Positions 6,895-15,791 of a DNA stretch of 64,000 bases are shown here, piece by piece. Every line of letters starts with the position of its first letter. The stretch's first letter is position 1. A program made the position numbers and the translations under genes. Source of the DNA: Nocardia anaemiae NBRC 100462 (GTDB taxonomy: Bacteria > Actinomycetota > Actinomycetes > Mycobacteriales > Mycobacteriaceae); contig NZ_BDAZ01000056.1 in the NCBI RefSeq assembly GCF_001612725.1, positions 1 through 64,000 of the forward strand, written 5' to 3'. Below the pieces are notes generated by a model. It was not told where the DNA came from, searched no databases, and was given only the letters and a program-made list of their open reading frames with translations.

Positions 6895-9210
6895 CTATCG
6901 CAGGCGGTGCGTGCGCGCGGTCCATGCGGCTATCTGGGCCCGGGACGAGTAGCCGAGTTTGCAGAGGATGTTTTCCAGATGCCGGTCGATGGTGCGCGGC
7001 GACAGCACCAGCCGTGCGGCGATCTGTCGGTTGCTCAGACCCTGCGTGACGAGCTCGGCCACCTGCCGCTCACGGGCGGTGAGCATGGTGTCCTCCTGCG
7101 CGTCCGGCTCCTGGACGGTCTGGCTCGGGTCGAGTGCGTAGTTGATCGCCTGCGCGAGGTCCAGCGCCGCGCCGCGCGCTCTTTCCGCGCGCTGGTCCGT
7201 CGGCCGCAGCGATTGGGCGAGGGTGCGCTCGCACGCCGAGTGCTGTGCACCGAAGTGCGGTCCGAACGCCGCGAGCGATCCGCCGATCCGCCGCCACACC
7301 GATTCGATCGCACCCATCAGTCGCGCCGCTTGCCGGTATTCGCCGCGAGCGGCGGCGATCCAGGCCAGCACCTCCATGATCAGCGGCGCGCCCACATGGT
7401 CATTGAATTCGCGCTGGATCTCGAGTGCGGCGCGTTCCGATTCGGTCGCGCTGTCGTATTCACCACAGACATACTGGTGGTAGCCGAGGGCCCAGAGTGC
7501 AAGCGATTTGGTATACCGCTCGCCCCGCTGGTCGGACAGCTCGATGCCCTGACGGGCCGTCGCGCCCGCGCTGCGGTCACTGGCGTGCGCTTGGGCACTG
7601 GCGAGCTGGAACAGGGTCATGCGGACCACTTCGTCATCGTCGGCGTAGTCATCGAGGGTCTGCTCGAAGGCGGCGATGGCCGGTGCGAGATTTCCGCGGA
7701 ACAATTCCGCTGTGCCGCGCAGGGAGCTCACCCAGGCCAGTGCGTGGCGGTCACCCACTGCCGGCGCGCCCGCCGCGCATTCGTCGAGTGCCTCGTTGGC
7801 TGCCTCGTATTCGCCCTGTAGAAATCGCACCCACCCCGCGACCCATAGCGCGGAGACCCGCCCCGGACAGGTGTCGTCCGTGACGCGCAGTGCCTTATCG
7901 ATCCACCGCCGTCCCTCACCGAGGTATCCGTCGGCGGTCCAGTGATAGCGCAGGGCGGTGACAAGTGCCAGCGCTTCGTGGCAGGCGCTCGGCGTGCTCG
8001 TCGCCCAGTCCAGGGCTGCCTGCAGATTGTCGCGTTCGGCACGCAACTCGGCCAGCCCGGCGGCTTGGCTAGGGCCGCTCCAGGCTTCGGCGATCTGCTC
8101 GGCGAGTGCGAGGTAGTAGTCGCAATGTCGCTTGCACAGGGCGCCGGTCTCGTCGCGTTCGGCCAGTCGTTGCCAACCGTATTCCCGGATCGTTTCCAGC
8201 ATCCGATACCGCGGCGGGCCGCCGGTCGGTACCGGGGCCAGGATCGATTGCGCGACCAAGTGATCGACCAGATCCAGAATTTGTTCACGGGGCAGATCGG
8301 GACCAGCGCATACGCCCTCGGCCGCGCCGAGGGTGAAGCCGCCGGTGAAGACCGATAGCCGCTCCCACAGCAGCCTTTCGGTCGGGCGGCACAGCTCATA
8401 GCTCCAGTCGATCAGTGCCCGCAGCGTTCGCTGCCGTGGCACAGCTGCTCGGATAGACCCGGCCAACAGCATGAACCGGTCCTCGAGTCGGTCAAGGACC
8501 GCCGGTAGCGACAGCGACCGCAGCCGGGATGCGGCGAGTTCGATGGCGAGCGGAATCCCGTCCAGACGCTCGCAGACCCGCACCAGCACATCCGCATCAC
8601 GTTCGGTCAGCGTCAAGTCCGGGCGCACTGCCCGAGCGCGCTCTACCAGCATCGTCGGCGCATCGTAGGCGGCCAGCGCGCCGAGTGTCACCGGATCGTA
8701 CGGGCTCGGCATCGACAGCGTCGGAACCGTGTACACATGCTCGCCCGCGACGCCGAGCAACTCGCGACTTGTGGTCAGAATCCGGAGCCCGGCACAGGAT
8801 CGCAGCAGCAGATTGCACAGTGCACTGCACGCGTCGAGCAGGTGTTCGCAGTTGTCCAGCACTATCAACGCCTGCAGATCGGCCAAGTGCTCGACGAGCT
8901 TTTCCTCGATGGACTGGTTCGACACGTCGACGATCGCCAGGGTGGTTAGCACCGTTTGAGCCACCAGATCGGGATCGCCGACGGCGGACAGGTCCACCAG
9001 CCAAACCCCATCCGGGAACGATCGGCCGGAAGCGGCCGCGACCTCGCTGGCGAGCCGAGTCTTTCCGACACCGCCCACACCGGTGAGCGTGACCAACCGT
9101 GCCGACGCGAGCAGTTCTCGGACCTCGCGGATCTCCCGTTGCCGTCCGACGAAACTTGTCACCGCGAATGGCAGGTTACCGACCACGCGAGTGGGCCCAC
9201 TTCGCCCCAT
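6895..9210 (-). CDS. Large LuxR-family ATPase transcriptional regulator
   Basis: A 771-residue regulator. Residues about 16-330 are a STAND-type NTPase: FVGRQREI, Walker A GVGGVGKT (44-51), Walker B-like ALIVLDNCEHLL, and ILTTSRELL. The middle third is an alpha-helical TPR-like region. The last 65 residues are a LuxR helix-turn-helix (LTARERQVAELVTQGLSNRQ, then IAARLVLSPRTIDRHLENIL). Such proteins sense an unknown ligand through the repeats and activate transcription. Start: the ATG at 9210 directly precedes the conserved GNLPFAVTSFVGR segment. The frame is open 54 codons further upstream, but those codons look non-coding. Targets are unknown; the lipase-like hydrolase transcribed divergently is a candidate. 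Confidence 0.9.
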   Translation of the reverse strand: MGRSGPTRVVGNLPFAVTSFVGRQREIREVRELLASARLVTLTGVGGVGKTRLASEVAAASGRSFPDGVWLVDLSAVGDPDLVAQTVLTTLAIVDVSNQSIEEKLVEHLADLQALIVLDNCEHLLDACSALCNLLLRSCAGLRILTTSRELLGVAGEHVYTVPTLSMPSPYDPVTLGALAAYDAPTMLVERARAVRPDLTLTERDADVLVRVCERLDGIPLAIELAASRLRSLSLPAVLDRLEDRFMLLAGSIRAAVPRQRTLRALIDWSYELCRPTERLLWERLSVFTGGFTLGAAEGVCAGPDLPREQILDLVDHLVAQSILAPVPTGGPPRYRMLETIREYGWQRLAERDETGALCKRHCDYYLALAEQIAEAWSGPSQAAGLAELRAERDNLQAALDWATSTPSACHEALALVTALRYHWTADGYLGEGRRWIDKALRVTDDTCPGRVSALWVAGWVRFLQGEYEAANEALDECAAGAPAVGDRHALAWVSSLRGTAELFRGNLAPAIAAFEQTLDDYADDDEVVRMTLFQLASAQAHASDRSAGATARQGIELSDQRGERYTKSLALWALGYHQYVCGEYDSATESERAALEIQREFNDHVGAPLIMEVLAWIAAARGEYRQAARLMGAIESVWRRIGGSLAAFGPHFGAQHSACERTLAQSLRPTDQRAERARGAALDLAQAINYALDPSQTVQEPDAQEDTMLTARERQVAELVTQGLSNRQIAARLVLSPRTIDRHLENILCKLGYSSRAQIAAWTARTHRLR

Positions 9211-9509
9211 GAGACCTAATCTAACCGTGCCAGGGGCTGCGCGAGGGCCCTGTTTGCGAAGGTCGTCCACCAAGCGACTGCTACCCGCCCGTCCCGACAC
9301 GCCGGGCGCGGTTTGCGGCCCGAGCGTGCGCGAGCTGCGTATTTGGGTGGTCGAGTGGGTGTTTCTACCCATGTCTGCGCGTGCCGGATCTGTGAGGCTC
9401 AGCCAAGCAGTTGCGAGCAGGAGGTCGACCTTGACATCTCACCGAGCGTGCCCGATCGATGAGGGTCGCGAAAGGCACGAGCTACATCCACGACAACCGG
9501 GGGTCGGCA

Positions 9510-9776
9510 ATGGATAACGTATGTCGAACCGAAGCCGACGGTCTGCGCGTGACGTGGCGGTTGATCCAGAATCGGCTGATCTCGATTCTCGCCGTGCACG
9601 ACGCATCCGATGCCTCGCCGGTTCTCTCCTTCGGACCCGCCACTTATCCGGATCTCGTGCAAGCACGAGAACTGCATCCGGGACTGACCGAGCTGTGGGA
9701 CGCGGTGCGCCGCGACTTCTGGAACACCCTTATTCCGCCTCGTCGGAATAAGGCCAGACAATGGCAACGGTCGTGA
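9510..9776 (+). CDS. Small hypothetical protein
   Basis: An 88-residue frame from the ATG at 9510 (MDNVCRTEADGLRVTWRLI) to 9776, overlapping the next gene start by 16 nt. The middle part (LISILAVHDASDASPVLSFG, DLVQARELHPGLTELWDAVR) reads as protein-like. There is no clear ribosome site and I recognise no family. It may be a real upstream partner of the hydrolase or chance coding in GC-rich DNA. Confidence 0.35.
   Translation: MDNVCRTEADGLRVTWRLIQNRLISILAVHDASDASPVLSFGPATYPDLVQARELHPGLTELWDAVRRDFWNTLIPPRRNKARQWQRS
9729..9752. promoter_or_regulatory. 9-bp inverted repeat just before the hydrolase start
   Basis: CTTATTCCG and CGGAATAAG flank a 6-nt loop, ending 8 nt before the ATG at 9761. Perfect symmetry and AT content unlike the surroundings suggest an operator or an mRNA hairpin affecting translation of the hydrolase. 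Confidence 0.45.
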
Positions 9777-10774
9777 CGGCTGTTGCGCGCCCCGAACCCT
9801 CCTCGCCGTTCATCGAAACATCCAACCAGGCAAGTATCGGAACTCGGATCGCCCATCCGCTGCTGCGCGGCACAGTCGGGCTCGGGTTGGCTGCCCTGGC
9901 GTGGATCGCCGACTGCGATCAGCTCGATCATCTGCTCTTACTCTGCCGTCTCCTCGAAATACCGGCTGCCGCGCTCGTCCCCCCGAACGGCACTCGACGC
10001 TGGTCTGTTCGGATGCGAAACTTCCGCGCCGAATGGTTGTGGCACAACGAAATTGCCGACCCGCGGCAACGCCAAGATTCGGCACTGCTGTACTTCCACG
10101 GCGGCGGCTATTTCTGTTGCGGCCTGAACACCCACCGACGTCTGGTCGCCAAGATCGGACGTGCCAGCGGGATGCCCGCATTCAATGTCGACTACCGACA
10201 GTTACCCGGCGCGCATTTCACCGACAGTCTCGACGACGCCGTCCAGTCCTATGAATACCTGCTCGAGCAGGGATTCCGACCCGAGCGCATCGTCGTCTCC
10301 GGTGACTCGGCAGGCGGCGGGCTCGCCTTCCGGCTGGCGCTGGCGACCAGGGAGCGTGGCTTGCCGATGCCTGGTGGTATCTCCGCGATCGCACCCTGGG
10401 CCGACTTCGACTCGACGACTCGCAACGCCCACCCCAACCGGCACAGCGATTCCTACATCCCCGCTCGGGGCATCGAAATGATCACGCGGCGCGGCGTTGC
10501 CCGCGACGGCGAACTCGACCCGGCATGGTCGCCGGTCAATCACGACTTCACCGGTCTACCACCGGTCCTGATCCAGGTCGGCTCCACCGAATGCCTACTG
10601 CCCGACGCCGAGATGCTGGCGCTACGTTGCGTCGAAGCGGACGTCCCGGTTCGGCTGCAGGTCTGGGATCGCGCGCCGCATGTGCACCACATGGCCTCGG
10701 ATCTGCTCTCCGATGCCCGAGCCGCGATTCGCGACCTGGGTCGGTTTCACCGCGAGGTGATCGCCGACTCCTGA
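9761..10774 (+). CDS. Alpha/beta hydrolase, hormone-sensitive-lipase (fold-3) type
   Basis: A 337-residue esterase/lipase of the HSL family. The oxyanion motif HGGG occurs in LLYFHGGGYFCCG, followed by NVDYRQLPGAHF. The nucleophile elbow is GDSAGGG. The Asp is likely in STECLLPDAEML and the His in APHVHHMASD. These features match LipN/LipW-like carboxylesterases that cleave short acyl esters. It is transcribed divergently from the LuxR ATPase regulator, which may control it. The ATG at 9761 has only a weak AAGG upstream, and an inverted repeat sits just before it. Confidence 0.9.
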   Translation: MATVVTAVARPEPSSPFIETSNQASIGTRIAHPLLRGTVGLGLAALAWIADCDQLDHLLLLCRLLEIPAAALVPPNGTRRWSVRMRNFRAEWLWHNEIADPRQRQDSALLYFHGGGYFCCGLNTHRRLVAKIGRASGMPAFNVDYRQLPGAHFTDSLDDAVQSYEYLLEQGFRPERIVVSGDSAGGGLAFRLALATRERGLPMPGGISAIAPWADFDSTTRNAHPNRHSDSYIPARGIEMITRRGVARDGELDPAWSPVNHDFTGLPPVLIQVGSTECLLPDAEMLALRCVEADVPVRLQVWDRAPHVHHMASDLLSDARAAIRDLGRFHREVIADS

Positions 10775-10829
10775 GACACGGTCCAGCGAACAGTCCCACA
10801 GGGCTCGATCCAGCAATTACCGTGCTGTC

Positions 10830-12119
10830 ATGACGAACCCGGAAGAGTCGAGTGCTCGTCGATCGCGGGTGCGGGTCTGGCTCGCACCGGCGATTGTGGT
10901 GTCGCTGCTGATGGCCTTGCTGGCCACCATGTATCTCGCGTATGTGGTCGATCCGGCGAAGCATCTGCACGGCTTTCCGATCGCGCTGGTCGATCAGGAC
11001 AGCGGGGATGTGATCGGCGGTAAGCCGACCAATGTGGGCAAGCAGATCAGTGATGCGCTGGTGCGGCAGACTCCGAGCGACAAGATCGATCTGCGGGTGC
11101 TCGGCATCAGCGAAGCTCAGCAGCAACTGAATTCGGGCAATGTGTACGGCGCGATCGTCATTCCGAGCGACTTCACCAAGCGGCTCGGCATTTTCGCCGC
11201 GGCCAGCGTGGTGCCCGGCGATGTCACCCAGCCGATCATCACGGTGTACACCAATCCGCGTACCGGGTCGTTCTCGCCGCAGGTGGTGCAGACGGTGGCC
11301 GGGAACGCACTCACGCAGGCGAATCAGACGGTCGGCAAACAGCTCACCGAAACCGTGCAGACCCAGCTGCAATCGTCTGGATCGGCGCCGGAATTGGTCG
11401 GCCTGAGTCGTCTTATGCTGGCCAAGCCGATCGATGTGGTCCTCACTCCGTTCCATCCACTGCCATCGGGTACGGGCGGCGGTCTGACGGCCTTCTTCTA
11501 CACGATGATGGTGCTGTTGGCCGGATTCACCGGCGCCATGGTGATCAATGGCATGGTCGATTCATCGCTCGGTTTCGCACCGACCGAATTCGGTCCCTGG
11601 TATGTGCACTATCCGCCGACGCCGATTTCCCGATTGGGAACGCTGCTGCTGAAGTGGGGCGTGATCACCGGTACCGCACCGGTTGTGGCCGGGATATTCA
11701 TGGCGGTCGGGCATTGGCTCGGTATGCCTATCGAGCGGCCGCTGCTGCTGTTCCTCTACAGCACCTTGGCGATCATCGCGGTCGGCGTCACGGCGCTGTC
11801 GATCGTGTCGGCGCTGGGCACCGCCGGTCTGCTGGTCAACCTGATCCTGTTCATCGTGCTCGGCCTACCCTCCTCCGGCGGCACCATTCCGATCGAAGCG
11901 ATCCCGAAATCCGTTGCCTGGCTTGCCGATTTCGAACCGATGCATCAGGTGTACCTCGGTATCAGGGCCATCCTGTACTTCGATGCCGACGGTTCCGCCG
12001 GGCTGAGCCGTGCGATCTGGATGACGCTGCTCGGCTTGGTCATCGGACTTGTCCTCGGCGGCGTCGTCACTCGGTACTACGACCGGAAGGAACTGCACCG
12101 CGCACCGGCACCGAGCTGA
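10830..12119 (+). CDS. DUF3533 / ABC-2-type multi-pass membrane protein
   Basis: A 429-residue integral membrane protein. One N-terminal helix (VVSLLMALLATMYLAYV) is followed by a roughly 190-residue extracytoplasmic domain (ALVDQDSGDVIGGKPTNVGK, NVYGAIVIPSDF). Then come five or six helices (about 225-415), with the conserved LPSSGGTIP before the last pair. This is the YhgE/Pip-like DUF3533 arrangement related to ABC-2 permeases. The role is likely export or envelope function, but no ATPase is adjacent. A TACCGT box lies 6 nt upstream of the ATG, so the transcript may be leaderless. Confidence 0.85.
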   Translation: MTNPEESSARRSRVRVWLAPAIVVSLLMALLATMYLAYVVDPAKHLHGFPIALVDQDSGDVIGGKPTNVGKQISDALVRQTPSDKIDLRVLGISEAQQQLNSGNVYGAIVIPSDFTKRLGIFAAASVVPGDVTQPIITVYTNPRTGSFSPQVVQTVAGNALTQANQTVGKQLTETVQTQLQSSGSAPELVGLSRLMLAKPIDVVLTPFHPLPSGTGGGLTAFFYTMMVLLAGFTGAMVINGMVDSSLGFAPTEFGPWYVHYPPTPISRLGTLLLKWGVITGTAPVVAGIFMAVGHWLGMPIERPLLLFLYSTLAIIAVGVTALSIVSALGTAGLLVNLILFIVLGLPSSGGTIPIEAIPKSVAWLADFEPMHQVYLGIRAILYFDADGSAGLSRAIWMTLLGLVIGLVLGGVVTRYYDRKELHRAPAPS

Positions 12120-12125
12120 TGATCG

Positions 12126-12905
12126 TCAGTACCAGTGGTGTTGCTGCCAGAATGCCCAGGCGCCGTCCGGGCTGCCGTAGCGCGCGTTCATGTAGTCGTA
12201 GGTCCAGCGGATTTGGGTGAGCGGGTTGAAGCGCCAGTCGGCGCCGTGGGTTTGCATCTTTTCGGCGGGCAGTGCTTGACCGAGGCCGTAAGCGCCGCTT
12301 TCCGGGTTGATGGCGAAGACGTCCCAGCCGCTTTCGTGGGTGATGACGGCGTCGAAGGCCGGGAACTGGTGGAGTGGGACCACTGTCAGGGCCAAGGCTC
12401 TGGTGCCCAAGCGGATCAGCGAGAGCGTGAGTCCGGCAGGGGTTGCGCCCGTGTCGTATTGGCCGGCCGCGGGCGTGACGGCGTCGTCGGTGTCTTCGGC
12501 GGACGTAGCGGCGTTGTCGGTGCCTTCTTCGACGGACGTCGCAGGCAGGTCATTAAGTCCGTCGGCGGACGTGGTGCCGCTCTCGCTCAGACCATCTGCC
12601 GAAGTAGGTGGATCGGCGAATGGAGAGATGCTGTCATTCCGCCCGTCGGCGGGCATAGTGCCGCTCTCGCCCAGACCATCCGCGGATGTCGCGGCACCGT
12701 TGTTCGGAGCATCGGCTGACGTGGTGTCGTTCAATCCGTCGGTGGCGGCAGTGTCACTCTCGCCCAGACCGTCAGCGAACGTCGCACCGTCGTTCGGAGC
12801 ATTGGCGAACGTGACGACGTTGTCGCCCAACCCCTCGGCAACGGCTGGACCGGCACAAACCATTAGTGCACCGACCGCGATGGCGGCCGCGACAACGCGC
12901 AGCAT
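12126..12905 (-). CDS. Secreted lysozyme-like transglycosylase with repetitive linker
   Basis: A 259-residue exported protein. Signal peptide: MLRVVAAAIAVGALMVCAGP then AVAEG. The region from about 25 to 150 is low complexity and built from variants of SADGLGESGT / ADGLNDTTSADAPNNGA. The last 75 residues form a lytic-transglycosylase-like domain: ITHESGWDVFAINPESGAYG contains the catalytic Glu (HES) and the SGAYGLGQ motif, then TYDYMNARYGSPDGAW. It would cleave peptidoglycan outside the membrane. AAGGAGCGG precedes the ATG. Its 3' end faces the DUF3533 gene with a 6-nt gap, so the two are convergent. Confidence 0.8.
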   Translation of the reverse strand: MLRVVAAAIAVGALMVCAGPAVAEGLGDNVVTFANAPNDGATFADGLGESDTAATDGLNDTTSADAPNNGAATSADGLGESGTMPADGRNDSISPFADPPTSADGLSESGTTSADGLNDLPATSVEEGTDNAATSAEDTDDAVTPAAGQYDTGATPAGLTLSLIRLGTRALALTVVPLHQFPAFDAVITHESGWDVFAINPESGAYGLGQALPAEKMQTHGADWRFNPLTQIRWTYDYMNARYGSPDGAWAFWQQHHWY

Positions 12906-12966
12906 CGATTCCGCTCCTTAGATGTGTTTGCCTTCCGTATCGATGGGTGTCATGGGCTCGCGTGGA

Positions 12967-14346
12967 TCAGCTTGTTCGAATGGTCAAACCCGGATTGTCT
13001 TGCAGCACAGCGCTGATCGGCTGGCCGAGGAGCAGCGGGACGTGGCCGCAGCCGAGATCGAACGAGGAGCTCGCGGTGACGATTGCGCTGCTGAGGCCGA
13101 GTGCCTTGGTGCCCGCGACGATCGGTCCGCCGCTGTCGCCACGCTGGCCGCACAGTGCGGCATAGAACATATTCTCGATCTTGACCGGTTGGTCGCCGTG
13201 GCCGGGGACACCGCGCAGAAGGCCCCGCTGCCCCGCCACCAGCACTGTCCCGCAGGAGTATCCGGACGTGAAGCCGGTTTTGCAGACGGCCGCTCCGACC
13301 ACTGGTTCGGTGGTTCCGTCGATGCGCAGGACATCCGCACCAGCGGCTCGCGACTGTCCCGTACTGCTTGCGGGCGTATTCACGTCGGGCGCCTGCGCCG
13401 GTGCATCCATTTTCTGGGTGGACACCAGGTTGTTGCGGAAGCGCGGCGCGAACTTCTCGTTGATACGCACGATCGCATAGTCCTTCGGCGCGAACTGGGA
13501 GACCGCGAATTCACCGATCTCGGTGCCGAGCTGCCCATTCTTGAATTCGTAGACCCGTTGCGGCTCAGTGGTTTTCGTCGACGGCTCGACGAGGTTGTTC
13601 GGGTCGCAGTGCCCGGCGGTGATATTCAGGGTTTCGCCGCGTGCGTCGGTGGCGTTGAAGCCGAACGAGCACCTGTGCGCCTTTCCGTCGACCTTCATGC
13701 CGAAGGGCTGGCCACCGATGATGTCTCCATCGGCCTCGATACCCGCGATCGCCTGGATGCCGACGGCGGAGTCCTCGGGTCGGGCCTCCGGCAGTACCGC
13801 CGTCACCGACTGGATCGGTCCGACATCGGTCGGCAACTGCACGTCATCGGCGAGGCGAACGGCGAAACTATTGGTCACCACGTCGATGCCGTAACCGACG
13901 ATCGACTCGACGACGGTGCTCGGCTGTTCGGATAGCCAACGTTCGAAGGCGATGCGGCGGGCATCGAGGGTGTGCTCACTGTTGGCCACTGTTTCCACCG
14001 TGAATCCGGCCTTCTCGGCGGCGGATCTGGCGTCCGCGGCGCGCTCGCCCTCGGTGAAGGAGACGATGGGGCGGTCGTCGTTCATCCGGATTCCGGCGAA
14101 TATGTCCGGGTACGCGGCACGGGCCTGCGGTGCGAATTCGGCCAGCCGCCGGGCGCTTTCGGCGCGTGCGAGATATTCGTGGGCACTGATGCCGAGGTCG
14201 CTCTCGACGGCCGCGATCAGTCCGGGCGGCAGCGGGGCGCTGGCGGGCCGCGGCGCGGCCGCGGCCGGATACGCGATCGAGCCCGCCATGGCCAATGCCG
14301 CACAGCAGCCGAGCGCCGACCGCCGTCCGCGAATACCCGACACCAT
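12967..14346 (-). CDS. Secreted S1 (trypsin-like / streptogrisin-type) serine protease
   Basis: A 459-residue preproprotein. The signal peptide is at residues 1-31 (SIAYPAAAAP). A propeptide spans about 40-195, with LAEFAPQARAAYPDIFAGI and the FERWLSE segment, as in the alpha-lytic/streptogrisin protease prodomain. The protease domain follows with His246 in NITAGHCD, Asp289 in KDYAIVRI and Ser405 in QRGDSGGPIV. Cysteines at 226/247 and 355/365 could form the usual disulfides. It acts outside the cell. AGGAGG lies upstream of the ATG. It is followed after about 60 bp by the lysozyme-like gene on the same strand, so the two secreted hydrolases may be co-expressed. Confidence 0.9.
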   Translation of the reverse strand: MVSGIRGRRSALGCCAALAMAGSIAYPAAAAPRPASAPLPPGLIAAVESDLGISAHEYLARAESARRLAEFAPQARAAYPDIFAGIRMNDDRPIVSFTEGERAADARSAAEKAGFTVETVANSEHTLDARRIAFERWLSEQPSTVVESIVGYGIDVVTNSFAVRLADDVQLPTDVGPIQSVTAVLPEARPEDSAVGIQAIAGIEADGDIIGGQPFGMKVDGKAHRCSFGFNATDARGETLNITAGHCDPNNLVEPSTKTTEPQRVYEFKNGQLGTEIGEFAVSQFAPKDYAIVRINEKFAPRFRNNLVSTQKMDAPAQAPDVNTPASSTGQSRAAGADVLRIDGTTEPVVGAAVCKTGFTSGYSCGTVLVAGQRGLLRGVPGHGDQPVKIENMFYAALCGQRGDSGGPIVAGTKALGLSSAIVTASSSFDLGCGHVPLLLGQPISAVLQDNPGLTIRTS

Positions 14347-14485
14347 CGAGCCGCCTCCTGACTACGCGCCGAATTACTCGATGACGCTATGTCACATGCG
14401 TCACAAAACGGACTATTTGGATCCGTAGCGTGTCGGTGTCCGCGCTGGTCAGCGGCCGATGGCTGCGCCGGGCAACTACGCACCG

Positions 14486-15541
14486 CTACGTCAAGCCGAG
14501 TCCGTGCGCGAGCACCGGCCAGGATTGCTTCAATTCGTCTTCCCAATAACCCCAGGAGTGCGTGCCCTGATCGAAGTTATAGGTGGCCGGAATACCGAGC
14601 GATATCAGCTTCGCCTGCAAATTCCTCATGCAGTAATTGGCGGCTGCCTCGATCGCGCCGCCGAGCAGCACCTGATTTGTCAGTCCATCGATGCCGGGTT
14701 CGACATGCGCTCCGTTCAGCGTGTCATATTTTCCGGGCAGGCCATTGCCCGAAGAAAGATAGAGATCGATGCCGCGCAATTTATCGGCGTGCAGGAATGG
14801 ATCGTTTTCCATCCATTCGGGCGAACCGACCGGGCCCCACATGTTTTCGGCGTTTCCGCCGCCCCAGGCGATCACGAGCTCGCGGAACCCGGAACCGATC
14901 GGATCGCTCGTCTGCGCGCATCCGCTGAATGCTGCGGCCGCCCGGTAGAGGTCGGGTCTGGCGATGGGCAGTGCCAATACCGTGGCGGTGGAAGCGGAAA
15001 TTCCCGCGATCGCATTGATGCCATTGGTGCCCAGTGCGGAATTGATCAGCGGTGGCAATTCGTCGGTCAGGTAGGTCTTCCATTTATTGCGACCAAGTAC
15101 CGGATCGTCCTCGCGCCAGTCGGTGTAATAGCTGAACCTGCCACCGATCGGCTGGACCAGGTTGACATTCTTATCCGACATGAACTGCCGCGCGTCGCTC
15201 TGTGCCTGCCACGACGCGTCGTCCTGGCCGCCGCCCGCGCCGTTCAGCAGATACAAAGTCGGTCGGGGAACCGAGCCGTCCGCGGGACGTTGGATCTCCA
15301 CCGGGAATTCGGCGTCCATCGCCGCGGAATAAACCTGAAGTCGGATATTTCGCTCGTCGATGTACTCGACGTCGGTTATGTGCGAACCATCCTCCGATAC
15401 CGTGTCCGTGGAAATCGTCGCGGACGTGGTGACCTGGTCGGCAAATGCCGTGGGCGCACCTAGCGCCGTGCCGACGAGCATCCCCACCAACGCGATGCCG
15501 ACTACCGATCTGGATACCCCTCTGATTTCACCCCTGTTCAT
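14486..15541 (-). CDS. Antigen-85-like esterase / mycolyltransferase
   Basis: A 351-residue secreted alpha/beta hydrolase of the esterase D / Ag85 family. Signal peptide: about residues 1-35 (GIALVGMLVGTALG, then APTAFADQ). The core has VPRPTLYLLNGAGGGQDDAS (oxyanion region), nucleophile Ser182 in IAGISASTA, and His in QGTHSWGYWEDEL near the C-terminus. Ag85 enzymes transfer mycolic acids to trehalose or arabinogalactan. GISAS in place of the usual GLSM leaves the exact activity open. Its presence supports a mycolic-acid genus. The ATG at 15541 was preferred over a TTG two codons earlier; no strong ribosome site is visible. Confidence 0.85.
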   Translation of the reverse strand: MNRGEIRGVSRSVVGIALVGMLVGTALGAPTAFADQVTTSATISTDTVSEDGSHITDVEYIDERNIRLQVYSAAMDAEFPVEIQRPADGSVPRPTLYLLNGAGGGQDDASWQAQSDARQFMSDKNVNLVQPIGGRFSYYTDWREDDPVLGRNKWKTYLTDELPPLINSALGTNGINAIAGISASTATVLALPIARPDLYRAAAAFSGCAQTSDPIGSGFRELVIAWGGGNAENMWGPVGSPEWMENDPFLHADKLRGIDLYLSSGNGLPGKYDTLNGAHVEPGIDGLTNQVLLGGAIEAAANYCMRNLQAKLISLGIPATYNFDQGTHSWGYWEDELKQSWPVLAHGLGLT

Positions 15542-15791
15542 ACCCAAGCTTTTAGCATCGAGATTCCGTCCGGTCCCGCACCGACACGTTGCCGACCGGT
15601 CCGAATCCAGGTACGGCCGCGATGGACCGGCGATAATATGTCAAGCGCGCCACATCGCCCGGATGGCTGGTTGTGTGCGTGGCATTGGGAAGCACCACCT
15701 CTGTGTCGGTGCCGCATCAAGAGTCGGCGACGCGGACCGCGTGACCAGCTCTTCCACGAGTGGTCGGGGACCTGGTGGCTGGAGAAATGCC

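Noticed and set aside
13972..14361. Plus-strand frame opposite the S1 protease start
   Set aside because: Overlaps the signal peptide and propeptide region of a clear secreted protease; composition is shadow-like.
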